A stretch of 48,822 bases of DNA from positions 1-48,822 of the forward strand of contig JAHIUD010000006.1 in the NCBI GenBank assembly GCA_018817515.1. The letters are read 5' to 3'. The translations under genes and the position numbers were made by a program. Positions 18,029 through 27,182 of this stretch are shown piece after piece. The DNA comes from Pseudomonadota bacterium. Lineage in GTDB: Bacteria; Desulfobacterota; Desulfovibrionia; Desulfovibrionales; Desulfovibrionaceae. Positions within the stretch are counted from its first letter, which is position 1; the number at the start of each line of letters is the position of its first letter. Below the pieces are notes generated by a model. The model saw nothing but the letters and a program-made list of their open reading frames with translations, did no database searches and had not been told where the DNA came from.

Positions 18029-18298
18029 TTAGTACTGACGGGGCGGACGGGACTCGCGTTCCTGGGCCTCGTTGACCTTCAGGGCGCGGCCGCCGACTTC
18101 CTTGCCGTTCAGGGCCTGGACGGCCTCGCGGGCAGCGTTGTCGTCCATCTCCACGAAGCCGAAGCCGCGGAAACGACCAGTCTCACGGTCGCTGATGAAC
18201 TTGACGGAGTTGACTTCGCCAAACTGGGAGAACAGGTTGCGGATGTCATCCTCGGAGGTGCTGAACGCGATGTTGCCGACATAGATAGACTTAGGCAT
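18029..18298 (-). CDS. RNA-binding protein with one RRM domain
   Basis: 89-residue protein made almost entirely of one RNA recognition motif. RNP2 is visible as SIYVGNIAF near residue 4 and RNP1 as RFRGFGFVEM near residue 43. The tail (ERESRPPRQY) is basic and Arg-rich. Proteins like this bind single-stranded RNA and are often cold-responsive or act as RNA chaperones. AGGAG lies 9 bases before the ATG at 18298. The upstream region 18299-18522 is AT-rich, includes a T-run just before the ribosome-binding site, and probably holds the promoter and a long untranslated leader. Confidence 0.93.
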   Translation of the reverse strand: MPKSIYVGNIAFSTSEDDIRNLFSQFGEVNSVKFISDRETGRFRGFGFVEMDDNAAREAVQALNGKEVGGRALKVNEAQERESRPPRQY

Positions 18299-18522
18299 GT
18301 GATAAAACTCCTAAAAAAAACTGCTAAAAGGGTCGCCCATTTCGCCTGAGCAAAAAGCCTCCAGAACTCAAATCCAGATGTTGTTAACTAGGCTTCCTTT
18401 CCACGCTTGTAAAGGCCTAATTTGCATATTTCGAAAATAATTTCGCGCCCATAAAAACACCAGCCATGCACCATTTAATGCAACAAAAACACTGCAACAG
18501 CTACTTGCACTAAGTGTTACAG

Positions 18523-19944
18523 TCATTCTCCAGTGCCGATATTTTGCTTTTTCCACTCTGCAAAGCTGTCACGCGCGCGCTGGCCGTATAATTCCTTGCG
18601 GATTTTTTTCCCGGCGCGGCGGTTCAATTCCGGCATGAGCCCGAAGTGCGCGTTGGACGGCTGGAAGTTCTTGGCAGGCGGCGTGCGCAGGTGGCCGAGC
18701 AGCGCGCCCAGGGCCGAAGTCACCGGCGGCAGGGCCAGGGCATTGCCGTTGAGCTTGGCCCCGAGCATCAGCCCCACCCACAGCCCGCAGGCCGCGCTCT
18801 CCAGGTAGCCCTCCACCCCGGTGATCTGCCCGGCCATGTAGACGCCGGGCCGGGTGCGCAGCTCCAGCTCGCCCGTCAAGACCACGGGTGCGTCCACAAA
18901 GGTGTTGCGATGGATGCTGCCCAGGCGCAGGAACTCGGCCTTGGCCAGGCCGGGAATCATGCGGAACACGCGCTCCTGCTCCGGGTATTTGAGCTTGGTC
19001 TGGAAGCCCACGAGGTTGAACGCGGTCTTTTCCTTGTTCTCCGCACGCAGCTGAACGACCGCAAAGGCCTCCTCGCTGGTGCGCGGATTGGGCAGGCCCA
19101 CGGGCTTGAGCGGGCCGAAGCACAGCGTCAGCCGCCCGCGCTCGGCCATTTCCTCCACCGGCAGGCAGCCCTCGAAGTGGATGTGCTTCTCGAACTCGTG
19201 CGGGGCGACCTTTTCCGCCGCGATGAGCGCCGCAAGGAAGGCGTCGTACTCGGGCTCGGTCATGGGGCAGTTCAGGTAGTCGTCCTCCTCCGGGCGGTAG
19301 CGGCTGCCCCAGAAGCAGATGTTCATGTCCACGCTCTCGCGGCTGATGATGGGCGCGATGGCGTCGTAGAAATACAGGCGCTTGCCGCCGCCCTCGGTGC
19401 TTGCGGCCTCGGCCAGGCTGGCGGCCAGGCTCTCGCTGACCAGCGGCCCGGCGGCCACCACCACGGCGTCGAAGCCGTGCAAAAGCGGCGAGTCCAGGCT
19501 CTCGATCTCCTTGCGCACCACCTCGATGCTGGGGTCGTGCTCGATGATGGCGGTGACGTAGTCGGCAAAGAGCTTGCGGTCCACGGCCAGGGCCTTGCCC
19601 GCGGGGATGCGCGTCTCGTCGGCCACCTGCATGACCAGGCTGCCCAGCTCGCGCATTTCGGCCTTGAGCACGCCGATGGCCGTGGTCAGCTCCTCGGAGC
19701 GCAGGGAGTTGGAGCACACCAGCTCGGCCAGCTTGCCGGTCTCGTGCGCCGGGGATTTCTTGTCCGGGCGCATCTCGAACAGGCGCACGCCCACCCCCGC
19801 GCGAACCAGGGCCATGGCGCATTCGCACCCGGCCAGCCCGCCGCCGATGATGGCCACCCGCGCCACGGGCCGCGTCGGGGAAATCACCGCCGCCGCTGCG
19901 GAGTCCTGGGAGATGTTGGCGTGTGAATCGTTGTTATCCGGCAT
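18523..19944 (-). CDS. trmFO: methylenetetrahydrofolate:tRNA (uracil-54-C5)-methyltransferase TrmFO
   Basis: 473-residue flavoprotein that methylates uridine 54 of tRNA using methylene-tetrahydrofolate. It has the FAD-binding N-terminal motif AIIGGGLAGCECAMAL, then FEMRPDKKSPAHETGKLAELVCSNSLRS, a region diagnostic for TrmFO rather than GidA, and YMAGQITGVEGYLESAACGL near the C-terminus. The ATG at 19944 is chosen because homologues begin near the Rossmann fold; upstream codons are in frame but have no better ribosome-binding site, and the one at 19944 is weak. About 28 residues precede the FAD motif, a slightly long Ser/Ala-rich N-terminus. It is divergent from the ABC ATPase gene. Confidence 0.95.
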   Translation of the reverse strand: MPDNNDSHANISQDSAAAAVISPTRPVARVAIIGGGLAGCECAMALVRAGVGVRLFEMRPDKKSPAHETGKLAELVCSNSLRSEELTTAIGVLKAEMRELGSLVMQVADETRIPAGKALAVDRKLFADYVTAIIEHDPSIEVVRKEIESLDSPLLHGFDAVVVAAGPLVSESLAASLAEAASTEGGGKRLYFYDAIAPIISRESVDMNICFWGSRYRPEEDDYLNCPMTEPEYDAFLAALIAAEKVAPHEFEKHIHFEGCLPVEEMAERGRLTLCFGPLKPVGLPNPRTSEEAFAVVQLRAENKEKTAFNLVGFQTKLKYPEQERVFRMIPGLAKAEFLRLGSIHRNTFVDAPVVLTGELELRTRPGVYMAGQITGVEGYLESAACGLWVGLMLGAKLNGNALALPPVTSALGALLGHLRTPPAKNFQPSNAHFGLMPELNRRAGKKIRKELYGQRARDSFAEWKKQNIGTGE

Positions 19945-19998
19945 GATTTCAGCTATCCTCACAATATATTTGCAGCAGACTAACAATAGGCAAGGCCC

Positions 19999-21026
<1,028 letters not shown>

Positions 21027-21030
<4 letters not shown>

Positions 21031-22016
21031 GCGCCCTGCTGGAAATCGACGCCGTCTCCAGGCATTACCACGTCCGGGGCGGGCTGCTGGGCCTGAAGCA
21101 CGCTCTTGTGCGCGCCGTGGACGGCCTGAGCCTGACGCTCATGCCTGGCGAGAGCCTGGGCCTGGTGGGCGAGAGCGGCTGCGGAAAATCCACCCTGGCG
21201 CGCCTGATCCTGGGCCTGGAGCCGCTGGACGCCGGGAGCGTCCGCTTCCAGGGCCGGGACATCAACGACTGGCCGCAGACAGAGCTGCGCCGCCAGATGC
21301 AGATGGTCTTCCAGGACCCCTACTCTTCGCTGAACCCGCGCATGAGCGTCGGCGCAATCGTGGCCGAGCCCCTGGTGATCCACTCCATGGGAACCGTGGT
21401 CGAGCGCAGGGCCAAAACCCTGTCCCTGCTGCGCACCGTGGGCCTGGACGCGGACATGGCCCAGCGCTATCCGCACCAGCTCTCCGGCGGCCAGCGCCAG
21501 CGCGTGGCCGTGGCGCGCGCCCTGGCCCTGGGCCCGGCCCTGCTGGTCTGCGACGAGCCCGTGAGCGCGCTGGACGTGTCCATCCAGGCCCAGGTGCTTC
21601 TGCTCTTGCAGGACCTGCGGCAGCGCCTCGGCCTCACGTACCTCTTCATCTCCCACGACCTGGCCGTGGTGGGCCAGATCTGCGACCGCGTGGCCGTGAT
21701 GTACCTGGGACGCCTGGTGGAGCTGGCCCCGGCTGCGGCGCTCATCAGCAAGCCCTGCCACCCTTACACCCGCGCCCTGCTCTCCGCCGTGCCCGTGCCC
21801 GATCCCGGCCACGCGCGCACCCGCGAGCATCTGGTGGGCGAACTGCCGAGCCCGCTCAACCCTCCCGAGGGCTGCCCGTTCCACCCGCGCTGCCCGGAGG
21901 TCATGGACATCTGCCGCCGCGAGTTCCCGCCAGCCTTCGATACGTCAAGCTCTGGCGCCACCGGCGGCATCAGCGAAACACGGCTGGCCCACTGCTGGCT
22001 GCACAAGCCGGGCTAG
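21027..22016 (+). CDS. oligopeptide/dipeptide ABC transporter ATP-binding protein (DppF type)
   Basis: 329-residue partner of the preceding ATPase. Walker A is [15 protein letters not shown], signature [15 protein letters not shown] and Walker [15 protein letters not shown], followed by the extension with [19 protein letters not shown]. It starts inside the previous stop codon, so the heterodimer is translated at equal dose. Substrate is not readable from these subunits. Downstream, at 30 bp, begins the flavodoxin-fold gene, possibly in the same transcript. Confidence 0.93.
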
Positions 22017-22046
22017 TCCGACCTCAAACGCGAAAAGGAGCAAGCA

Positions 22047-22640
22047 GTGCGCGTATCCGTCATTCTGGGCCACCCGGACCCCAACAGCTTCAACCACGCC
22101 CTGGCCAAGGCCGCAGTGGACGCCCTGCAGGCCAAGGGCATCGAGGTCTGCTACCACGACCTCCAGGCCGAGGGCTTCGACCCGGTGCTGCCAGCCGCGG
22201 AGCTGGCCCGGGACGCGGTGCTGCCGCCCCTGGTGGCCCAGCACTGCCAGGAGATCAGCCAGGCCGACGGGCTGGTCATCGTGCATCCCAACTGGTGGGG
22301 CCAGCCCCCTGCCGTGCTCAAGGGCTGGGTGGACCGCGTGCTGCGGCCCGGCGTGGCCTACGAATTTCTGCCCGGCGACGGCGGCGAAGGCGTACCCGTG
22401 GGGCTGCTCAAGCCCATGACCGCCGTGGTGCTGAACACCTCAAACACGCCCGTGGAGCGGGAGCAGGCCGAGTTCGGCGACCCGCTGGAGCGCATCTGGA
22501 CGGACTGCATCCTGACCTTCTGCGGAGTCAACAGGGTCGTGCGGCGCATGTTCGGGGTCGTCTGCACCAGCCACGACGGGCAGCGCATGGCCTGGCTGGA
22601 GGTGGCCGCCAGAATGGTCAGTAAGGAGTTCGCCGGCTGA
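22047..22640 (+). CDS. flavodoxin-fold NAD(P)H oxidoreductase (quinone reductase family)
   Basis: 197-residue flavoprotein of the NAD(P)H:quinone oxidoreductase/Flavodoxin_2 family. FMN-binding start VSVILGHPDPNSFNHAL, then VHPNWWGQPPAVLKGWVDRVL and the conserved tail are visible. It would reduce quinones or other acceptors by two electrons in the cytoplasm. The start is GTG at 22047, behind AAAAGGAG. It may follow the ABC ATPases in one transcript. Physiological acceptor unknown. Confidence 0.9.
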   Translation: MRVSVILGHPDPNSFNHALAKAAVDALQAKGIEVCYHDLQAEGFDPVLPAAELARDAVLPPLVAQHCQEISQADGLVIVHPNWWGQPPAVLKGWVDRVLRPGVAYEFLPGDGGEGVPVGLLKPMTAVVLNTSNTPVEREQAEFGDPLERIWTDCILTFCGVNRVVRRMFGVVCTSHDGQRMAWLEVAARMVSKEFAG

Positions 22641-22711
22641 CCCGCTGATCGGCGCTTCGCAACGGACGCGCCGCGCAGGAATTTCCGCAACACAACAAGG
22701 AGTCACGTCAC

Positions 22712-23266
22712 ATGCTCAGCCGCGACGAAGCCTTCACCCTGTTGACCAAACACGTTCCCGACGCCCAGCTCATCAGCCACAGCCTGGAGTCCGAGGCCGT
22801 GCTCGCCGCCCTGGCGCGCCGCCTGGGCAAGGACGAAACCCTCTGGGGCATCGTCGGCCTGCTGCATGACCTGGACTACGCCAGCACCAAGGACAACCCC
22901 GCACGCCACGGCCTGGACTCGGCCGAACTGCTGGCGGGCCTGCTGCCGGATGATGCGCTGACGGCCATCCGCGCGCACAATGGAGCCCACACAGGCGTGA
23001 CCCCGGCCACGGACCTGGACTTCGCCCTGCGCTGCGGCGAGACCGTCACCGGGCTCATCCACACCAACGCCCTGGTGCGCCCGGCACGCATGGAGGGCAT
23101 GGACGCCAAGAGCCTGAAGAAAAAGATGAAGGACAAGGCTTTTGCCGCCAGCGTCTGCCGCGAAACCATCGGCGAATGCCAGAAGCTCGGCCTGGAGCAG
23201 GCGGAGTTCTTCATCATCGCCGTGGGCGCCGTGGCGGGGATTGCGGACAAGGTCGGCCTGGCGTAG
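22712..23266 (+). CDS. HD-domain phosphohydrolase
   Basis: 184-residue soluble protein of the HDIG-type hydrolase group. Metal-binding residues appear as HSLESEAVLAAL, then LLHDLDYAST (His-Asp) and a histidine in RAHNGAHTG. Proteins of this size often hydrolyse nucleotides or small phosphoesters, but the substrate is unknown. AAGGAG lies about 10-13 bases before the ATG at 22712. It stands alone, 71 bp after the flavoprotein. Confidence 0.85.
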   Translation: MLSRDEAFTLLTKHVPDAQLISHSLESEAVLAALARRLGKDETLWGIVGLLHDLDYASTKDNPARHGLDSAELLAGLLPDDALTAIRAHNGAHTGVTPATDLDFALRCGETVTGLIHTNALVRPARMEGMDAKSLKKKMKDKAFAASVCRETIGECQKLGLEQAEFFIIAVGAVAGIADKVGLA

Positions 23267-23347
23267 ATTCCAGAGGGCTTGCAATCAGCAGCCGGTTCAC
23301 GCAGAATACGTAACATTGAAAGAAACCCTTACACCAGGGAGCGACAC

Positions 23348-23878
23348 ATGAAACGCCACGACAAATGGGCGACGACACTTCTGGCCAGCCTGGCCTGCGT
23401 GGCCCTCTTCGCCCTGCCCGCCCTGGCCCAGGACAAGCTTTTTGTGGCCTCCGAAGGCGCCAAGCTCAAGGCCGACAAGAGCGCCAGCTCCGACACCGTG
23501 GCCGAGCTGGCCGTTGGCACCCAGCTCAAGGTCGAAGGCCAGGAAGAGAGCTGGTACAAGGTCAACGCGGGCGGAAAATCCGGCTGGATCTATCGGGGCA
23601 AGGTCTCCGAAACAGCGCCCGAACCCTCCAAGCAGGGCGGCGACAATCTTTTCGGCGGCGCGGGCTCAAGCACCATCATGGTCAGCGAGGCCGACAGCGC
23701 GCGCAGCATGCGCGGCCTGAACGAGAGCGAGCAGGCCGCAGCCAAGGCAGCCGGACGCCCGGCGCGGCCCTTGTCCGACTACAAGAGCGCCCTGGACAAG
23801 ATCCTGGCCGAGAAGGTGGACAAGAAGGAGATCGAAAACTTCCTCAAGGCCGGACACATCGGCGAGTATGCGAAATAG
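23348..23878 (+). CDS. exported SH3-domain protein
   Basis: 176-residue protein with a signal peptide (MKRHDKWATTLL, hydrophobic core, cleavage near ALPALAQ) and a bacterial SH3 domain (about 25-90; LKVEGQEESWYKVNAGGKSGWIYRG). The C-terminal half is polar and charged, with KVDKKEIENFLKAGHIGEYAK at the end. SH3b domains bind peptidoglycan or proteins in the periplasm. GGGAG precedes the ATG. It is 10 bp before an exported M48 protease, so the two probably work together in envelope quality control or remodelling. Confidence 0.88.
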   Translation: MKRHDKWATTLLASLACVALFALPALAQDKLFVASEGAKLKADKSASSDTVAELAVGTQLKVEGQEESWYKVNAGGKSGWIYRGKVSETAPEPSKQGGDNLFGGAGSSTIMVSEADSARSMRGLNESEQAAAKAAGRPARPLSDYKSALDKILAEKVDKKEIENFLKAGHIGEYAK

Positions 23879-23888
23879 GAGACCAGAC

Positions 23889-24755
23889 ATGAACGCCAAA
23901 CGCATCCTCACCCTTTTGTGCCTGTGCGCCCTTGTCGCCCTGCCCGCCATGGCCGCGGCAGGCTTCCTGGACAACCTGCTGGACCCCAACTCCAAGGAGC
24001 GCAAGATGCTCTCCGGCGCGCAGAACGTGCTCGGCAGCTCCCAGCAGATGGACTACAAGAGCGAGCGCGCCATCGGCGAGCGCCTGGCCGTGGAAGGGCT
24101 GCGCCGCTATGGCATGCCCACCACGAACCAAAAGATGCAGCATTACGTGAACCTCGTGGGCATGTCCGTGGCCATGAACTCCGCCAGGCCAGACATCCCC
24201 TACCGCTTCGTGGTGGTGGAATCGCCCGTGCAGAACGCCTTTGCCTGCCCCGGCGGCATCATCTTCGTCACCTCCGCGCTCATGCACACCATCCAGAGCG
24301 AGGCCCAGCTTGCGGGCATCCTGTCCCACGAGGTGGGGCACGTGGCCCTGCGCCATGCGCTGAAAAGCATCCAGCGCGCGCAGTTCTTCTCCGGCGTGGG
24401 GCAAATTACCGCCGCCACCATGAAGGGCGACAAGGGCGCGCAGTTCGAAAGCATGATCAGCGACATGCAGAATGTGCTCTTCGACAAGGGCCTGGACCAG
24501 AACATGGAGTACGAGGCCGACGCCTCGGCCATGGAGACGGCCTATCGCACGGGCTACAACCCGGCGGGACTCATGGAGGTGCTGGTGGAGCTCAAACGCA
24601 TCGAGGCCAGCTCGCCCGACAAGAAGGGCTCCTGGTTCTCCACGCACCCGCCGCTTGCCTCGCGCATCGCCAAGAATCAGGCCCAGATGAAGAAATATCA
24701 GGACGCCGCCAAGCTGGCCGTGCTGGCCGACAGGTTTAAGTCCCAAGCCCGCTAG
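23889..24755 (+). CDS. exported M48-family zinc metalloprotease
   Basis: 288-residue periplasmic protease of the BepA/LoiP-like M48 group. It starts with a signal peptide ending near AMAAAG. The zinc site is HEVGH at residues 147-151, with the third ligand in EYEADASAM; FSTHPPLASRI is the conserved C-terminal segment. Relatives assist outer-membrane protein assembly and degrade misfolded products. AGGAGACCAGAC precedes the ATG at 23889. It follows the SH3 gene directly and is closed by a terminator at 24778. No TPR domain like that of BepA is present, so it is a short form. Confidence 0.93.
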   Translation: MNAKRILTLLCLCALVALPAMAAAGFLDNLLDPNSKERKMLSGAQNVLGSSQQMDYKSERAIGERLAVEGLRRYGMPTTNQKMQHYVNLVGMSVAMNSARPDIPYRFVVVESPVQNAFACPGGIIFVTSALMHTIQSEAQLAGILSHEVGHVALRHALKSIQRAQFFSGVGQITAATMKGDKGAQFESMISDMQNVLFDKGLDQNMEYEADASAMETAYRTGYNPAGLMEVLVELKRIEASSPDKKGSWFSTHPPLASRIAKNQAQMKKYQDAAKLAVLADRFKSQAR

Positions 24756-24777
24756 ATCACTCACTATCTGTACAAAC

Positions 24778-24807
24778 AAGGCGGGGGCCCAAAAGCCTCC
24801 GCCTTTT
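24778..24807 (+). terminator. Rho-independent terminator
   Basis: GC-rich inverted repeat AAGGCGGGGGC / GCCTCCGCCTT with one mismatch, followed by a T5 run, 23 bp after the M48 protease gene. Confidence 0.85.
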
Positions 24808-24915
24808 TGCGTGCGCCCCCCCAAAAAGCCCAAAAGCCGCGACAGACCTAAAGATAGCGAATAACCGGACCGATAAGAGGGGTGTCAACGTCTGCAACGA
24901 CATATGGAGACTCCC

Positions 24916-25344
24916 ATGTCGAAGAAACTACTCCACGCCACAGGGTTCGGCAGAATCCACCAGCTCATCACCGAGGGCCGCGACGCCGAGGCCAAGGAAC
25001 TGCTCAAGGCCCTGCAGGACGAGTACATCGGTCTTGTGGAAGAGAATGATGCGCTCAAAAACCAGATCATAGAGGTCGCCCAGGTGCTGGACATGGCCGA
25101 GTGCATGGAGTTCGACGGCCAGAAATACTGGCTCACGGACGATCTGCGCCACAAGGGCCCCTACTGTCAGCTCTGCTACGACCGCGACGGACTCTTGATG
25201 CGCCTGCAGAAGCAGCAGCGCCACTGGAAATGCCAGTGCTGCAGCAACGTCTTCGTGGACACCAAGGCCGTGAAGGAGAGCGCCACCAAACGCGCCTTCC
25301 CCGTGGCCGTGCCCAGGCCGCCCTTGCAGTTGTTCATGAAATAG
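24916..25344 (+). CDS. zinc-ribbon-like hypothetical protein
   Basis: 142-residue soluble protein I do not recognise. Residues about 10-55 form an amphipathic, coiled-coil-like helix (EAKELLKALQDEYIGLVEEN). A four-cysteine cluster follows (PYCQLCYDR and CQCCSNVF, i.e. Cys-x-x-Cys repeated), which should bind one zinc. The C-terminus is basic and proline-rich. An ATG at 24904 is in frame, but GGAG lies between it and the one at 24916, which is therefore taken as the start. It stands between two terminators as a single-gene unit. Similar helix-plus-zinc-ribbon proteins are annotated as unknown. Confidence 0.8.
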   Translation: MSKKLLHATGFGRIHQLITEGRDAEAKELLKALQDEYIGLVEENDALKNQIIEVAQVLDMAECMEFDGQKYWLTDDLRHKGPYCQLCYDRDGLLMRLQKQQRHWKCQCCSNVFVDTKAVKESATKRAFPVAVPRPPLQLFMK

Positions 25345-25370
25345 CGCCCGCAGCGCAGAAGCATACCCGC

Positions 25371-25405
25371 AAAAAAGGGGCCGCAGAGTGATCCGCGGCC
25401 CCTTT
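25371..25405. terminator. bidirectional Rho-independent terminator
   Basis: An 11-bp perfect stem, AAAGGGGCCGC with GCGGCCCCTTT, flanked by A and T runs, between the zinc-ribbon gene and the convergent SH3 gene at 25451. It ends the long minus-strand gene train as well. Confidence 0.88.
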
Positions 25406-25450
25406 GCATTTGCTGTGGCGAAATATTGGACGTGCGGTGCGCAACACCAG

Positions 25451-26584
25451 CTAACGCTTGGTGCGCAGAACCACCTCGCGCCACCAGAATTCCTTGAGCC
25501 TGCCGTCCTCGTGGAAGCGGGCGATGCCGTAGGCCAGGCCATTCTGGTCCATGCCCGGCAGCAGCACCTCCACCTGGAGGTCCTCGTTCTTGCGGCGCTC
25601 TGCCTTCCATATCTCGCGCACGATCTTGCGCAGGGCCTCGGGCGCTGGAGGCGAGGCGGCGTCGAGACGCACGCGCAACACCACCGGGGCCAGGGGACGC
25701 AGGGCATCGGCCTGACGCCCCAGCACGGAATAGGCCACCACGTCGTCGCTCTTCTGCTTCTGCGTGTGGCCGTCCTTGCTGGCCGCCGTCTCCTTGGAAC
25801 TCGTCTCCTTGGTACTCGTATCCTTGCCCGCCGTCTCCTTGGCCGCCGTGTCCTTTGAGGCCGACTCCCTGCCAGGCGACTCCTTCTTGTCGGGCAGGGG
25901 CTGCCCGCTGTAGTCCTTTTCCGGCACGAAAAACTTGTCGCGGCCATAGCCCCAGGCGCGTTTGAGGTCGCGCACCTTCTCGTCCGGGGCGAACACGGCG
26001 TACCAGCCGTCCTCATGGAAATCGACGCGCACGCGCTGACCGGCCTGGAGCAGGCGCAGAAATTCGGTATCCTTGTCGCGCCCGGCGCGGATGGCCATCT
26101 TGCGATCGGCCACGCGCAGCTCGCCGAAGTCCTGATCCTGCAGAGCCTTCTGGGGCTGCTTCCTGGCGCTCTTGTCAAAAGTTGCGGACTTTTCGGGCTT
26201 TGCGGACTTTTCGGGCTTGTCGGAAACATCGGCGCGGGAAGCGGGCTCCAGCCGCGTTTCCGGCCTGGCCTCGGCCCGCAGCTCCAGCAGGCGCACGTAG
26301 CCCTGGGCGCGCGTCTCGGCGCGCACCGACTCGGCAAGATCAAACGCCGCCGCCCAACCGGCGTCCTCATAATCCACGCGCACCTTCTGCCCGGCCTTGA
26401 GCACGCGCACCGCAAGCGCATCCTCCGACGGGTTCTCGCGCACCGTGACCTTGCCGCGAACGGTATACACGCGGCCCCAGCCCAGGGTCTTGCCGGTATC
26501 CTTGGCCGAGTCCTTGGCCAGAGCGTCGGCGGCGCAGACAAGGGCCAGCAGGCCAGCGAGAATGCAGGAAAAAATGTTGCGCAT
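25451..26584 (-). CDS. exported protein with two SH3 domains and a Lys/Thr-rich linker
   Basis: 377-residue periplasmic protein. A signal peptide (MRNIFSCILAGLLALVCAADA) is followed by an SH3-like domain (about 35-85), a charged linker with a Lys-Pro-Glu-Lys-Ser repeat (about 120-140), a second SH3-like domain (about 160-210), and a low-complexity stretch (about 235-270) built on repeated Lys-Glu-Thr and Ser-Lys-Asp units. A C-terminal domain (about 290-377) has no recognised fold. It begins 2 bp after the stop of the OmpH-like gene and is last in the minus-strand train. SH3b domains suggest cell-wall or protein binding. The repeats are likely flexible spacers and may vary in number between strains. 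Confidence 0.82.
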   Translation of the reverse strand: MRNIFSCILAGLLALVCAADALAKDSAKDTGKTLGWGRVYTVRGKVTVRENPSEDALAVRVLKAGQKVRVDYEDAGWAAAFDLAESVRAETRAQGYVRLLELRAEARPETRLEPASRADVSDKPEKSAKPEKSATFDKSARKQPQKALQDQDFGELRVADRKMAIRAGRDKDTEFLRLLQAGQRVRVDFHEDGWYAVFAPDEKVRDLKRAWGYGRDKFFVPEKDYSGQPLPDKKESPGRESASKDTAAKETAGKDTSTKETSSKETAASKDGHTQKQKSDDVVAYSVLGRQADALRPLAPVVLRVRLDAASPPAPEALRKIVREIWKAERRKNEDLQVEVLLPGMDQNGLAYGIARFHEDGRLKEFWWREVVLRTKR

Positions 26585-26586
26585 GG

Positions 26587-27129
26587 CTATTTGCTGCGTC
26601 CGTCGAGTTCGCGCGCGACGCGCTCGGTCAGGTCCACCGAGGCCTTGTCCACATAGCCCACGGCGGCCGGATCGGTGAAGATGATGGCGTAGCCGCCCTT
26701 CTTGCCCAACTCCTCAAGCACGGCCTCGGCCCGGCGCATGACGTACTGCAGGAGCCGGGTCTCCTCGGCCTTGATGTCGCGCGCGTTCTCGGCGAGCAGT
26801 TGCTCGTGCTGGGCGGCCTTGCGCCGCAGCAGGTCCTCGCGCCGGGCGCGGTCCGAGGCCGAAAGGCCGGGGCCCTCGGCCTCCTTGCGCAGGGTGGCCA
26901 CCTGGGCCGCGCTCTCCTTGGCCAGGCGGTCCTTCTCGGCCACGTAACGCGCCAGATCGGCCTTGGCCATCTGGCCCAGGCGCGTCTCGTTGACCACGCG
27001 CTGCGGGTTCACGAAGCCGATCTTCTGCTCCGCCAGCGCGGGCAGCGGGGCGAGAAGAAAGGCAAGCATTACAGCCAGGAAGAATGGAGTGCAAAGGGGG
27101 TTGGAGCGGCTCATTGACGTTTGATACAT
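26587..27129 (-). CDS. OmpH/Skp-family periplasmic chaperone
   Basis: 180-residue exported protein. A signal peptide ends near PLPALAEQ; the mature part starts KIGFVNPQRVVNET, as in Skp/OmpH, and continues as a long coiled coil (about 55-140) rich in Glu, Lys, Ala and Arg. Family members hold unfolded outer-membrane proteins in the periplasm. The start at 27129 is preferred over the in-frame ATG at 27114 because only the former has AAGG upstream. It lies 53 bp after priA and directly before the SH3 gene. The long open frame upstream across priA is not coding. Confidence 0.87.
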   Translation of the reverse strand: MYQTSMSRSNPLCTPFFLAVMLAFLLAPLPALAEQKIGFVNPQRVVNETRLGQMAKADLARYVAEKDRLAKESAAQVATLRKEAEGPGLSASDRARREDLLRRKAAQHEQLLAENARDIKAEETRLLQYVMRRAEAVLEELGKKGGYAIIFTDPAAVGYVDKASVDLTERVARELDGRSK

Positions 27130-27182
27130 GTGCGAAGCCTTCTTGTCGAGAGGTCCTGGAACGCGGCAAAGGGCCTTGCGCC

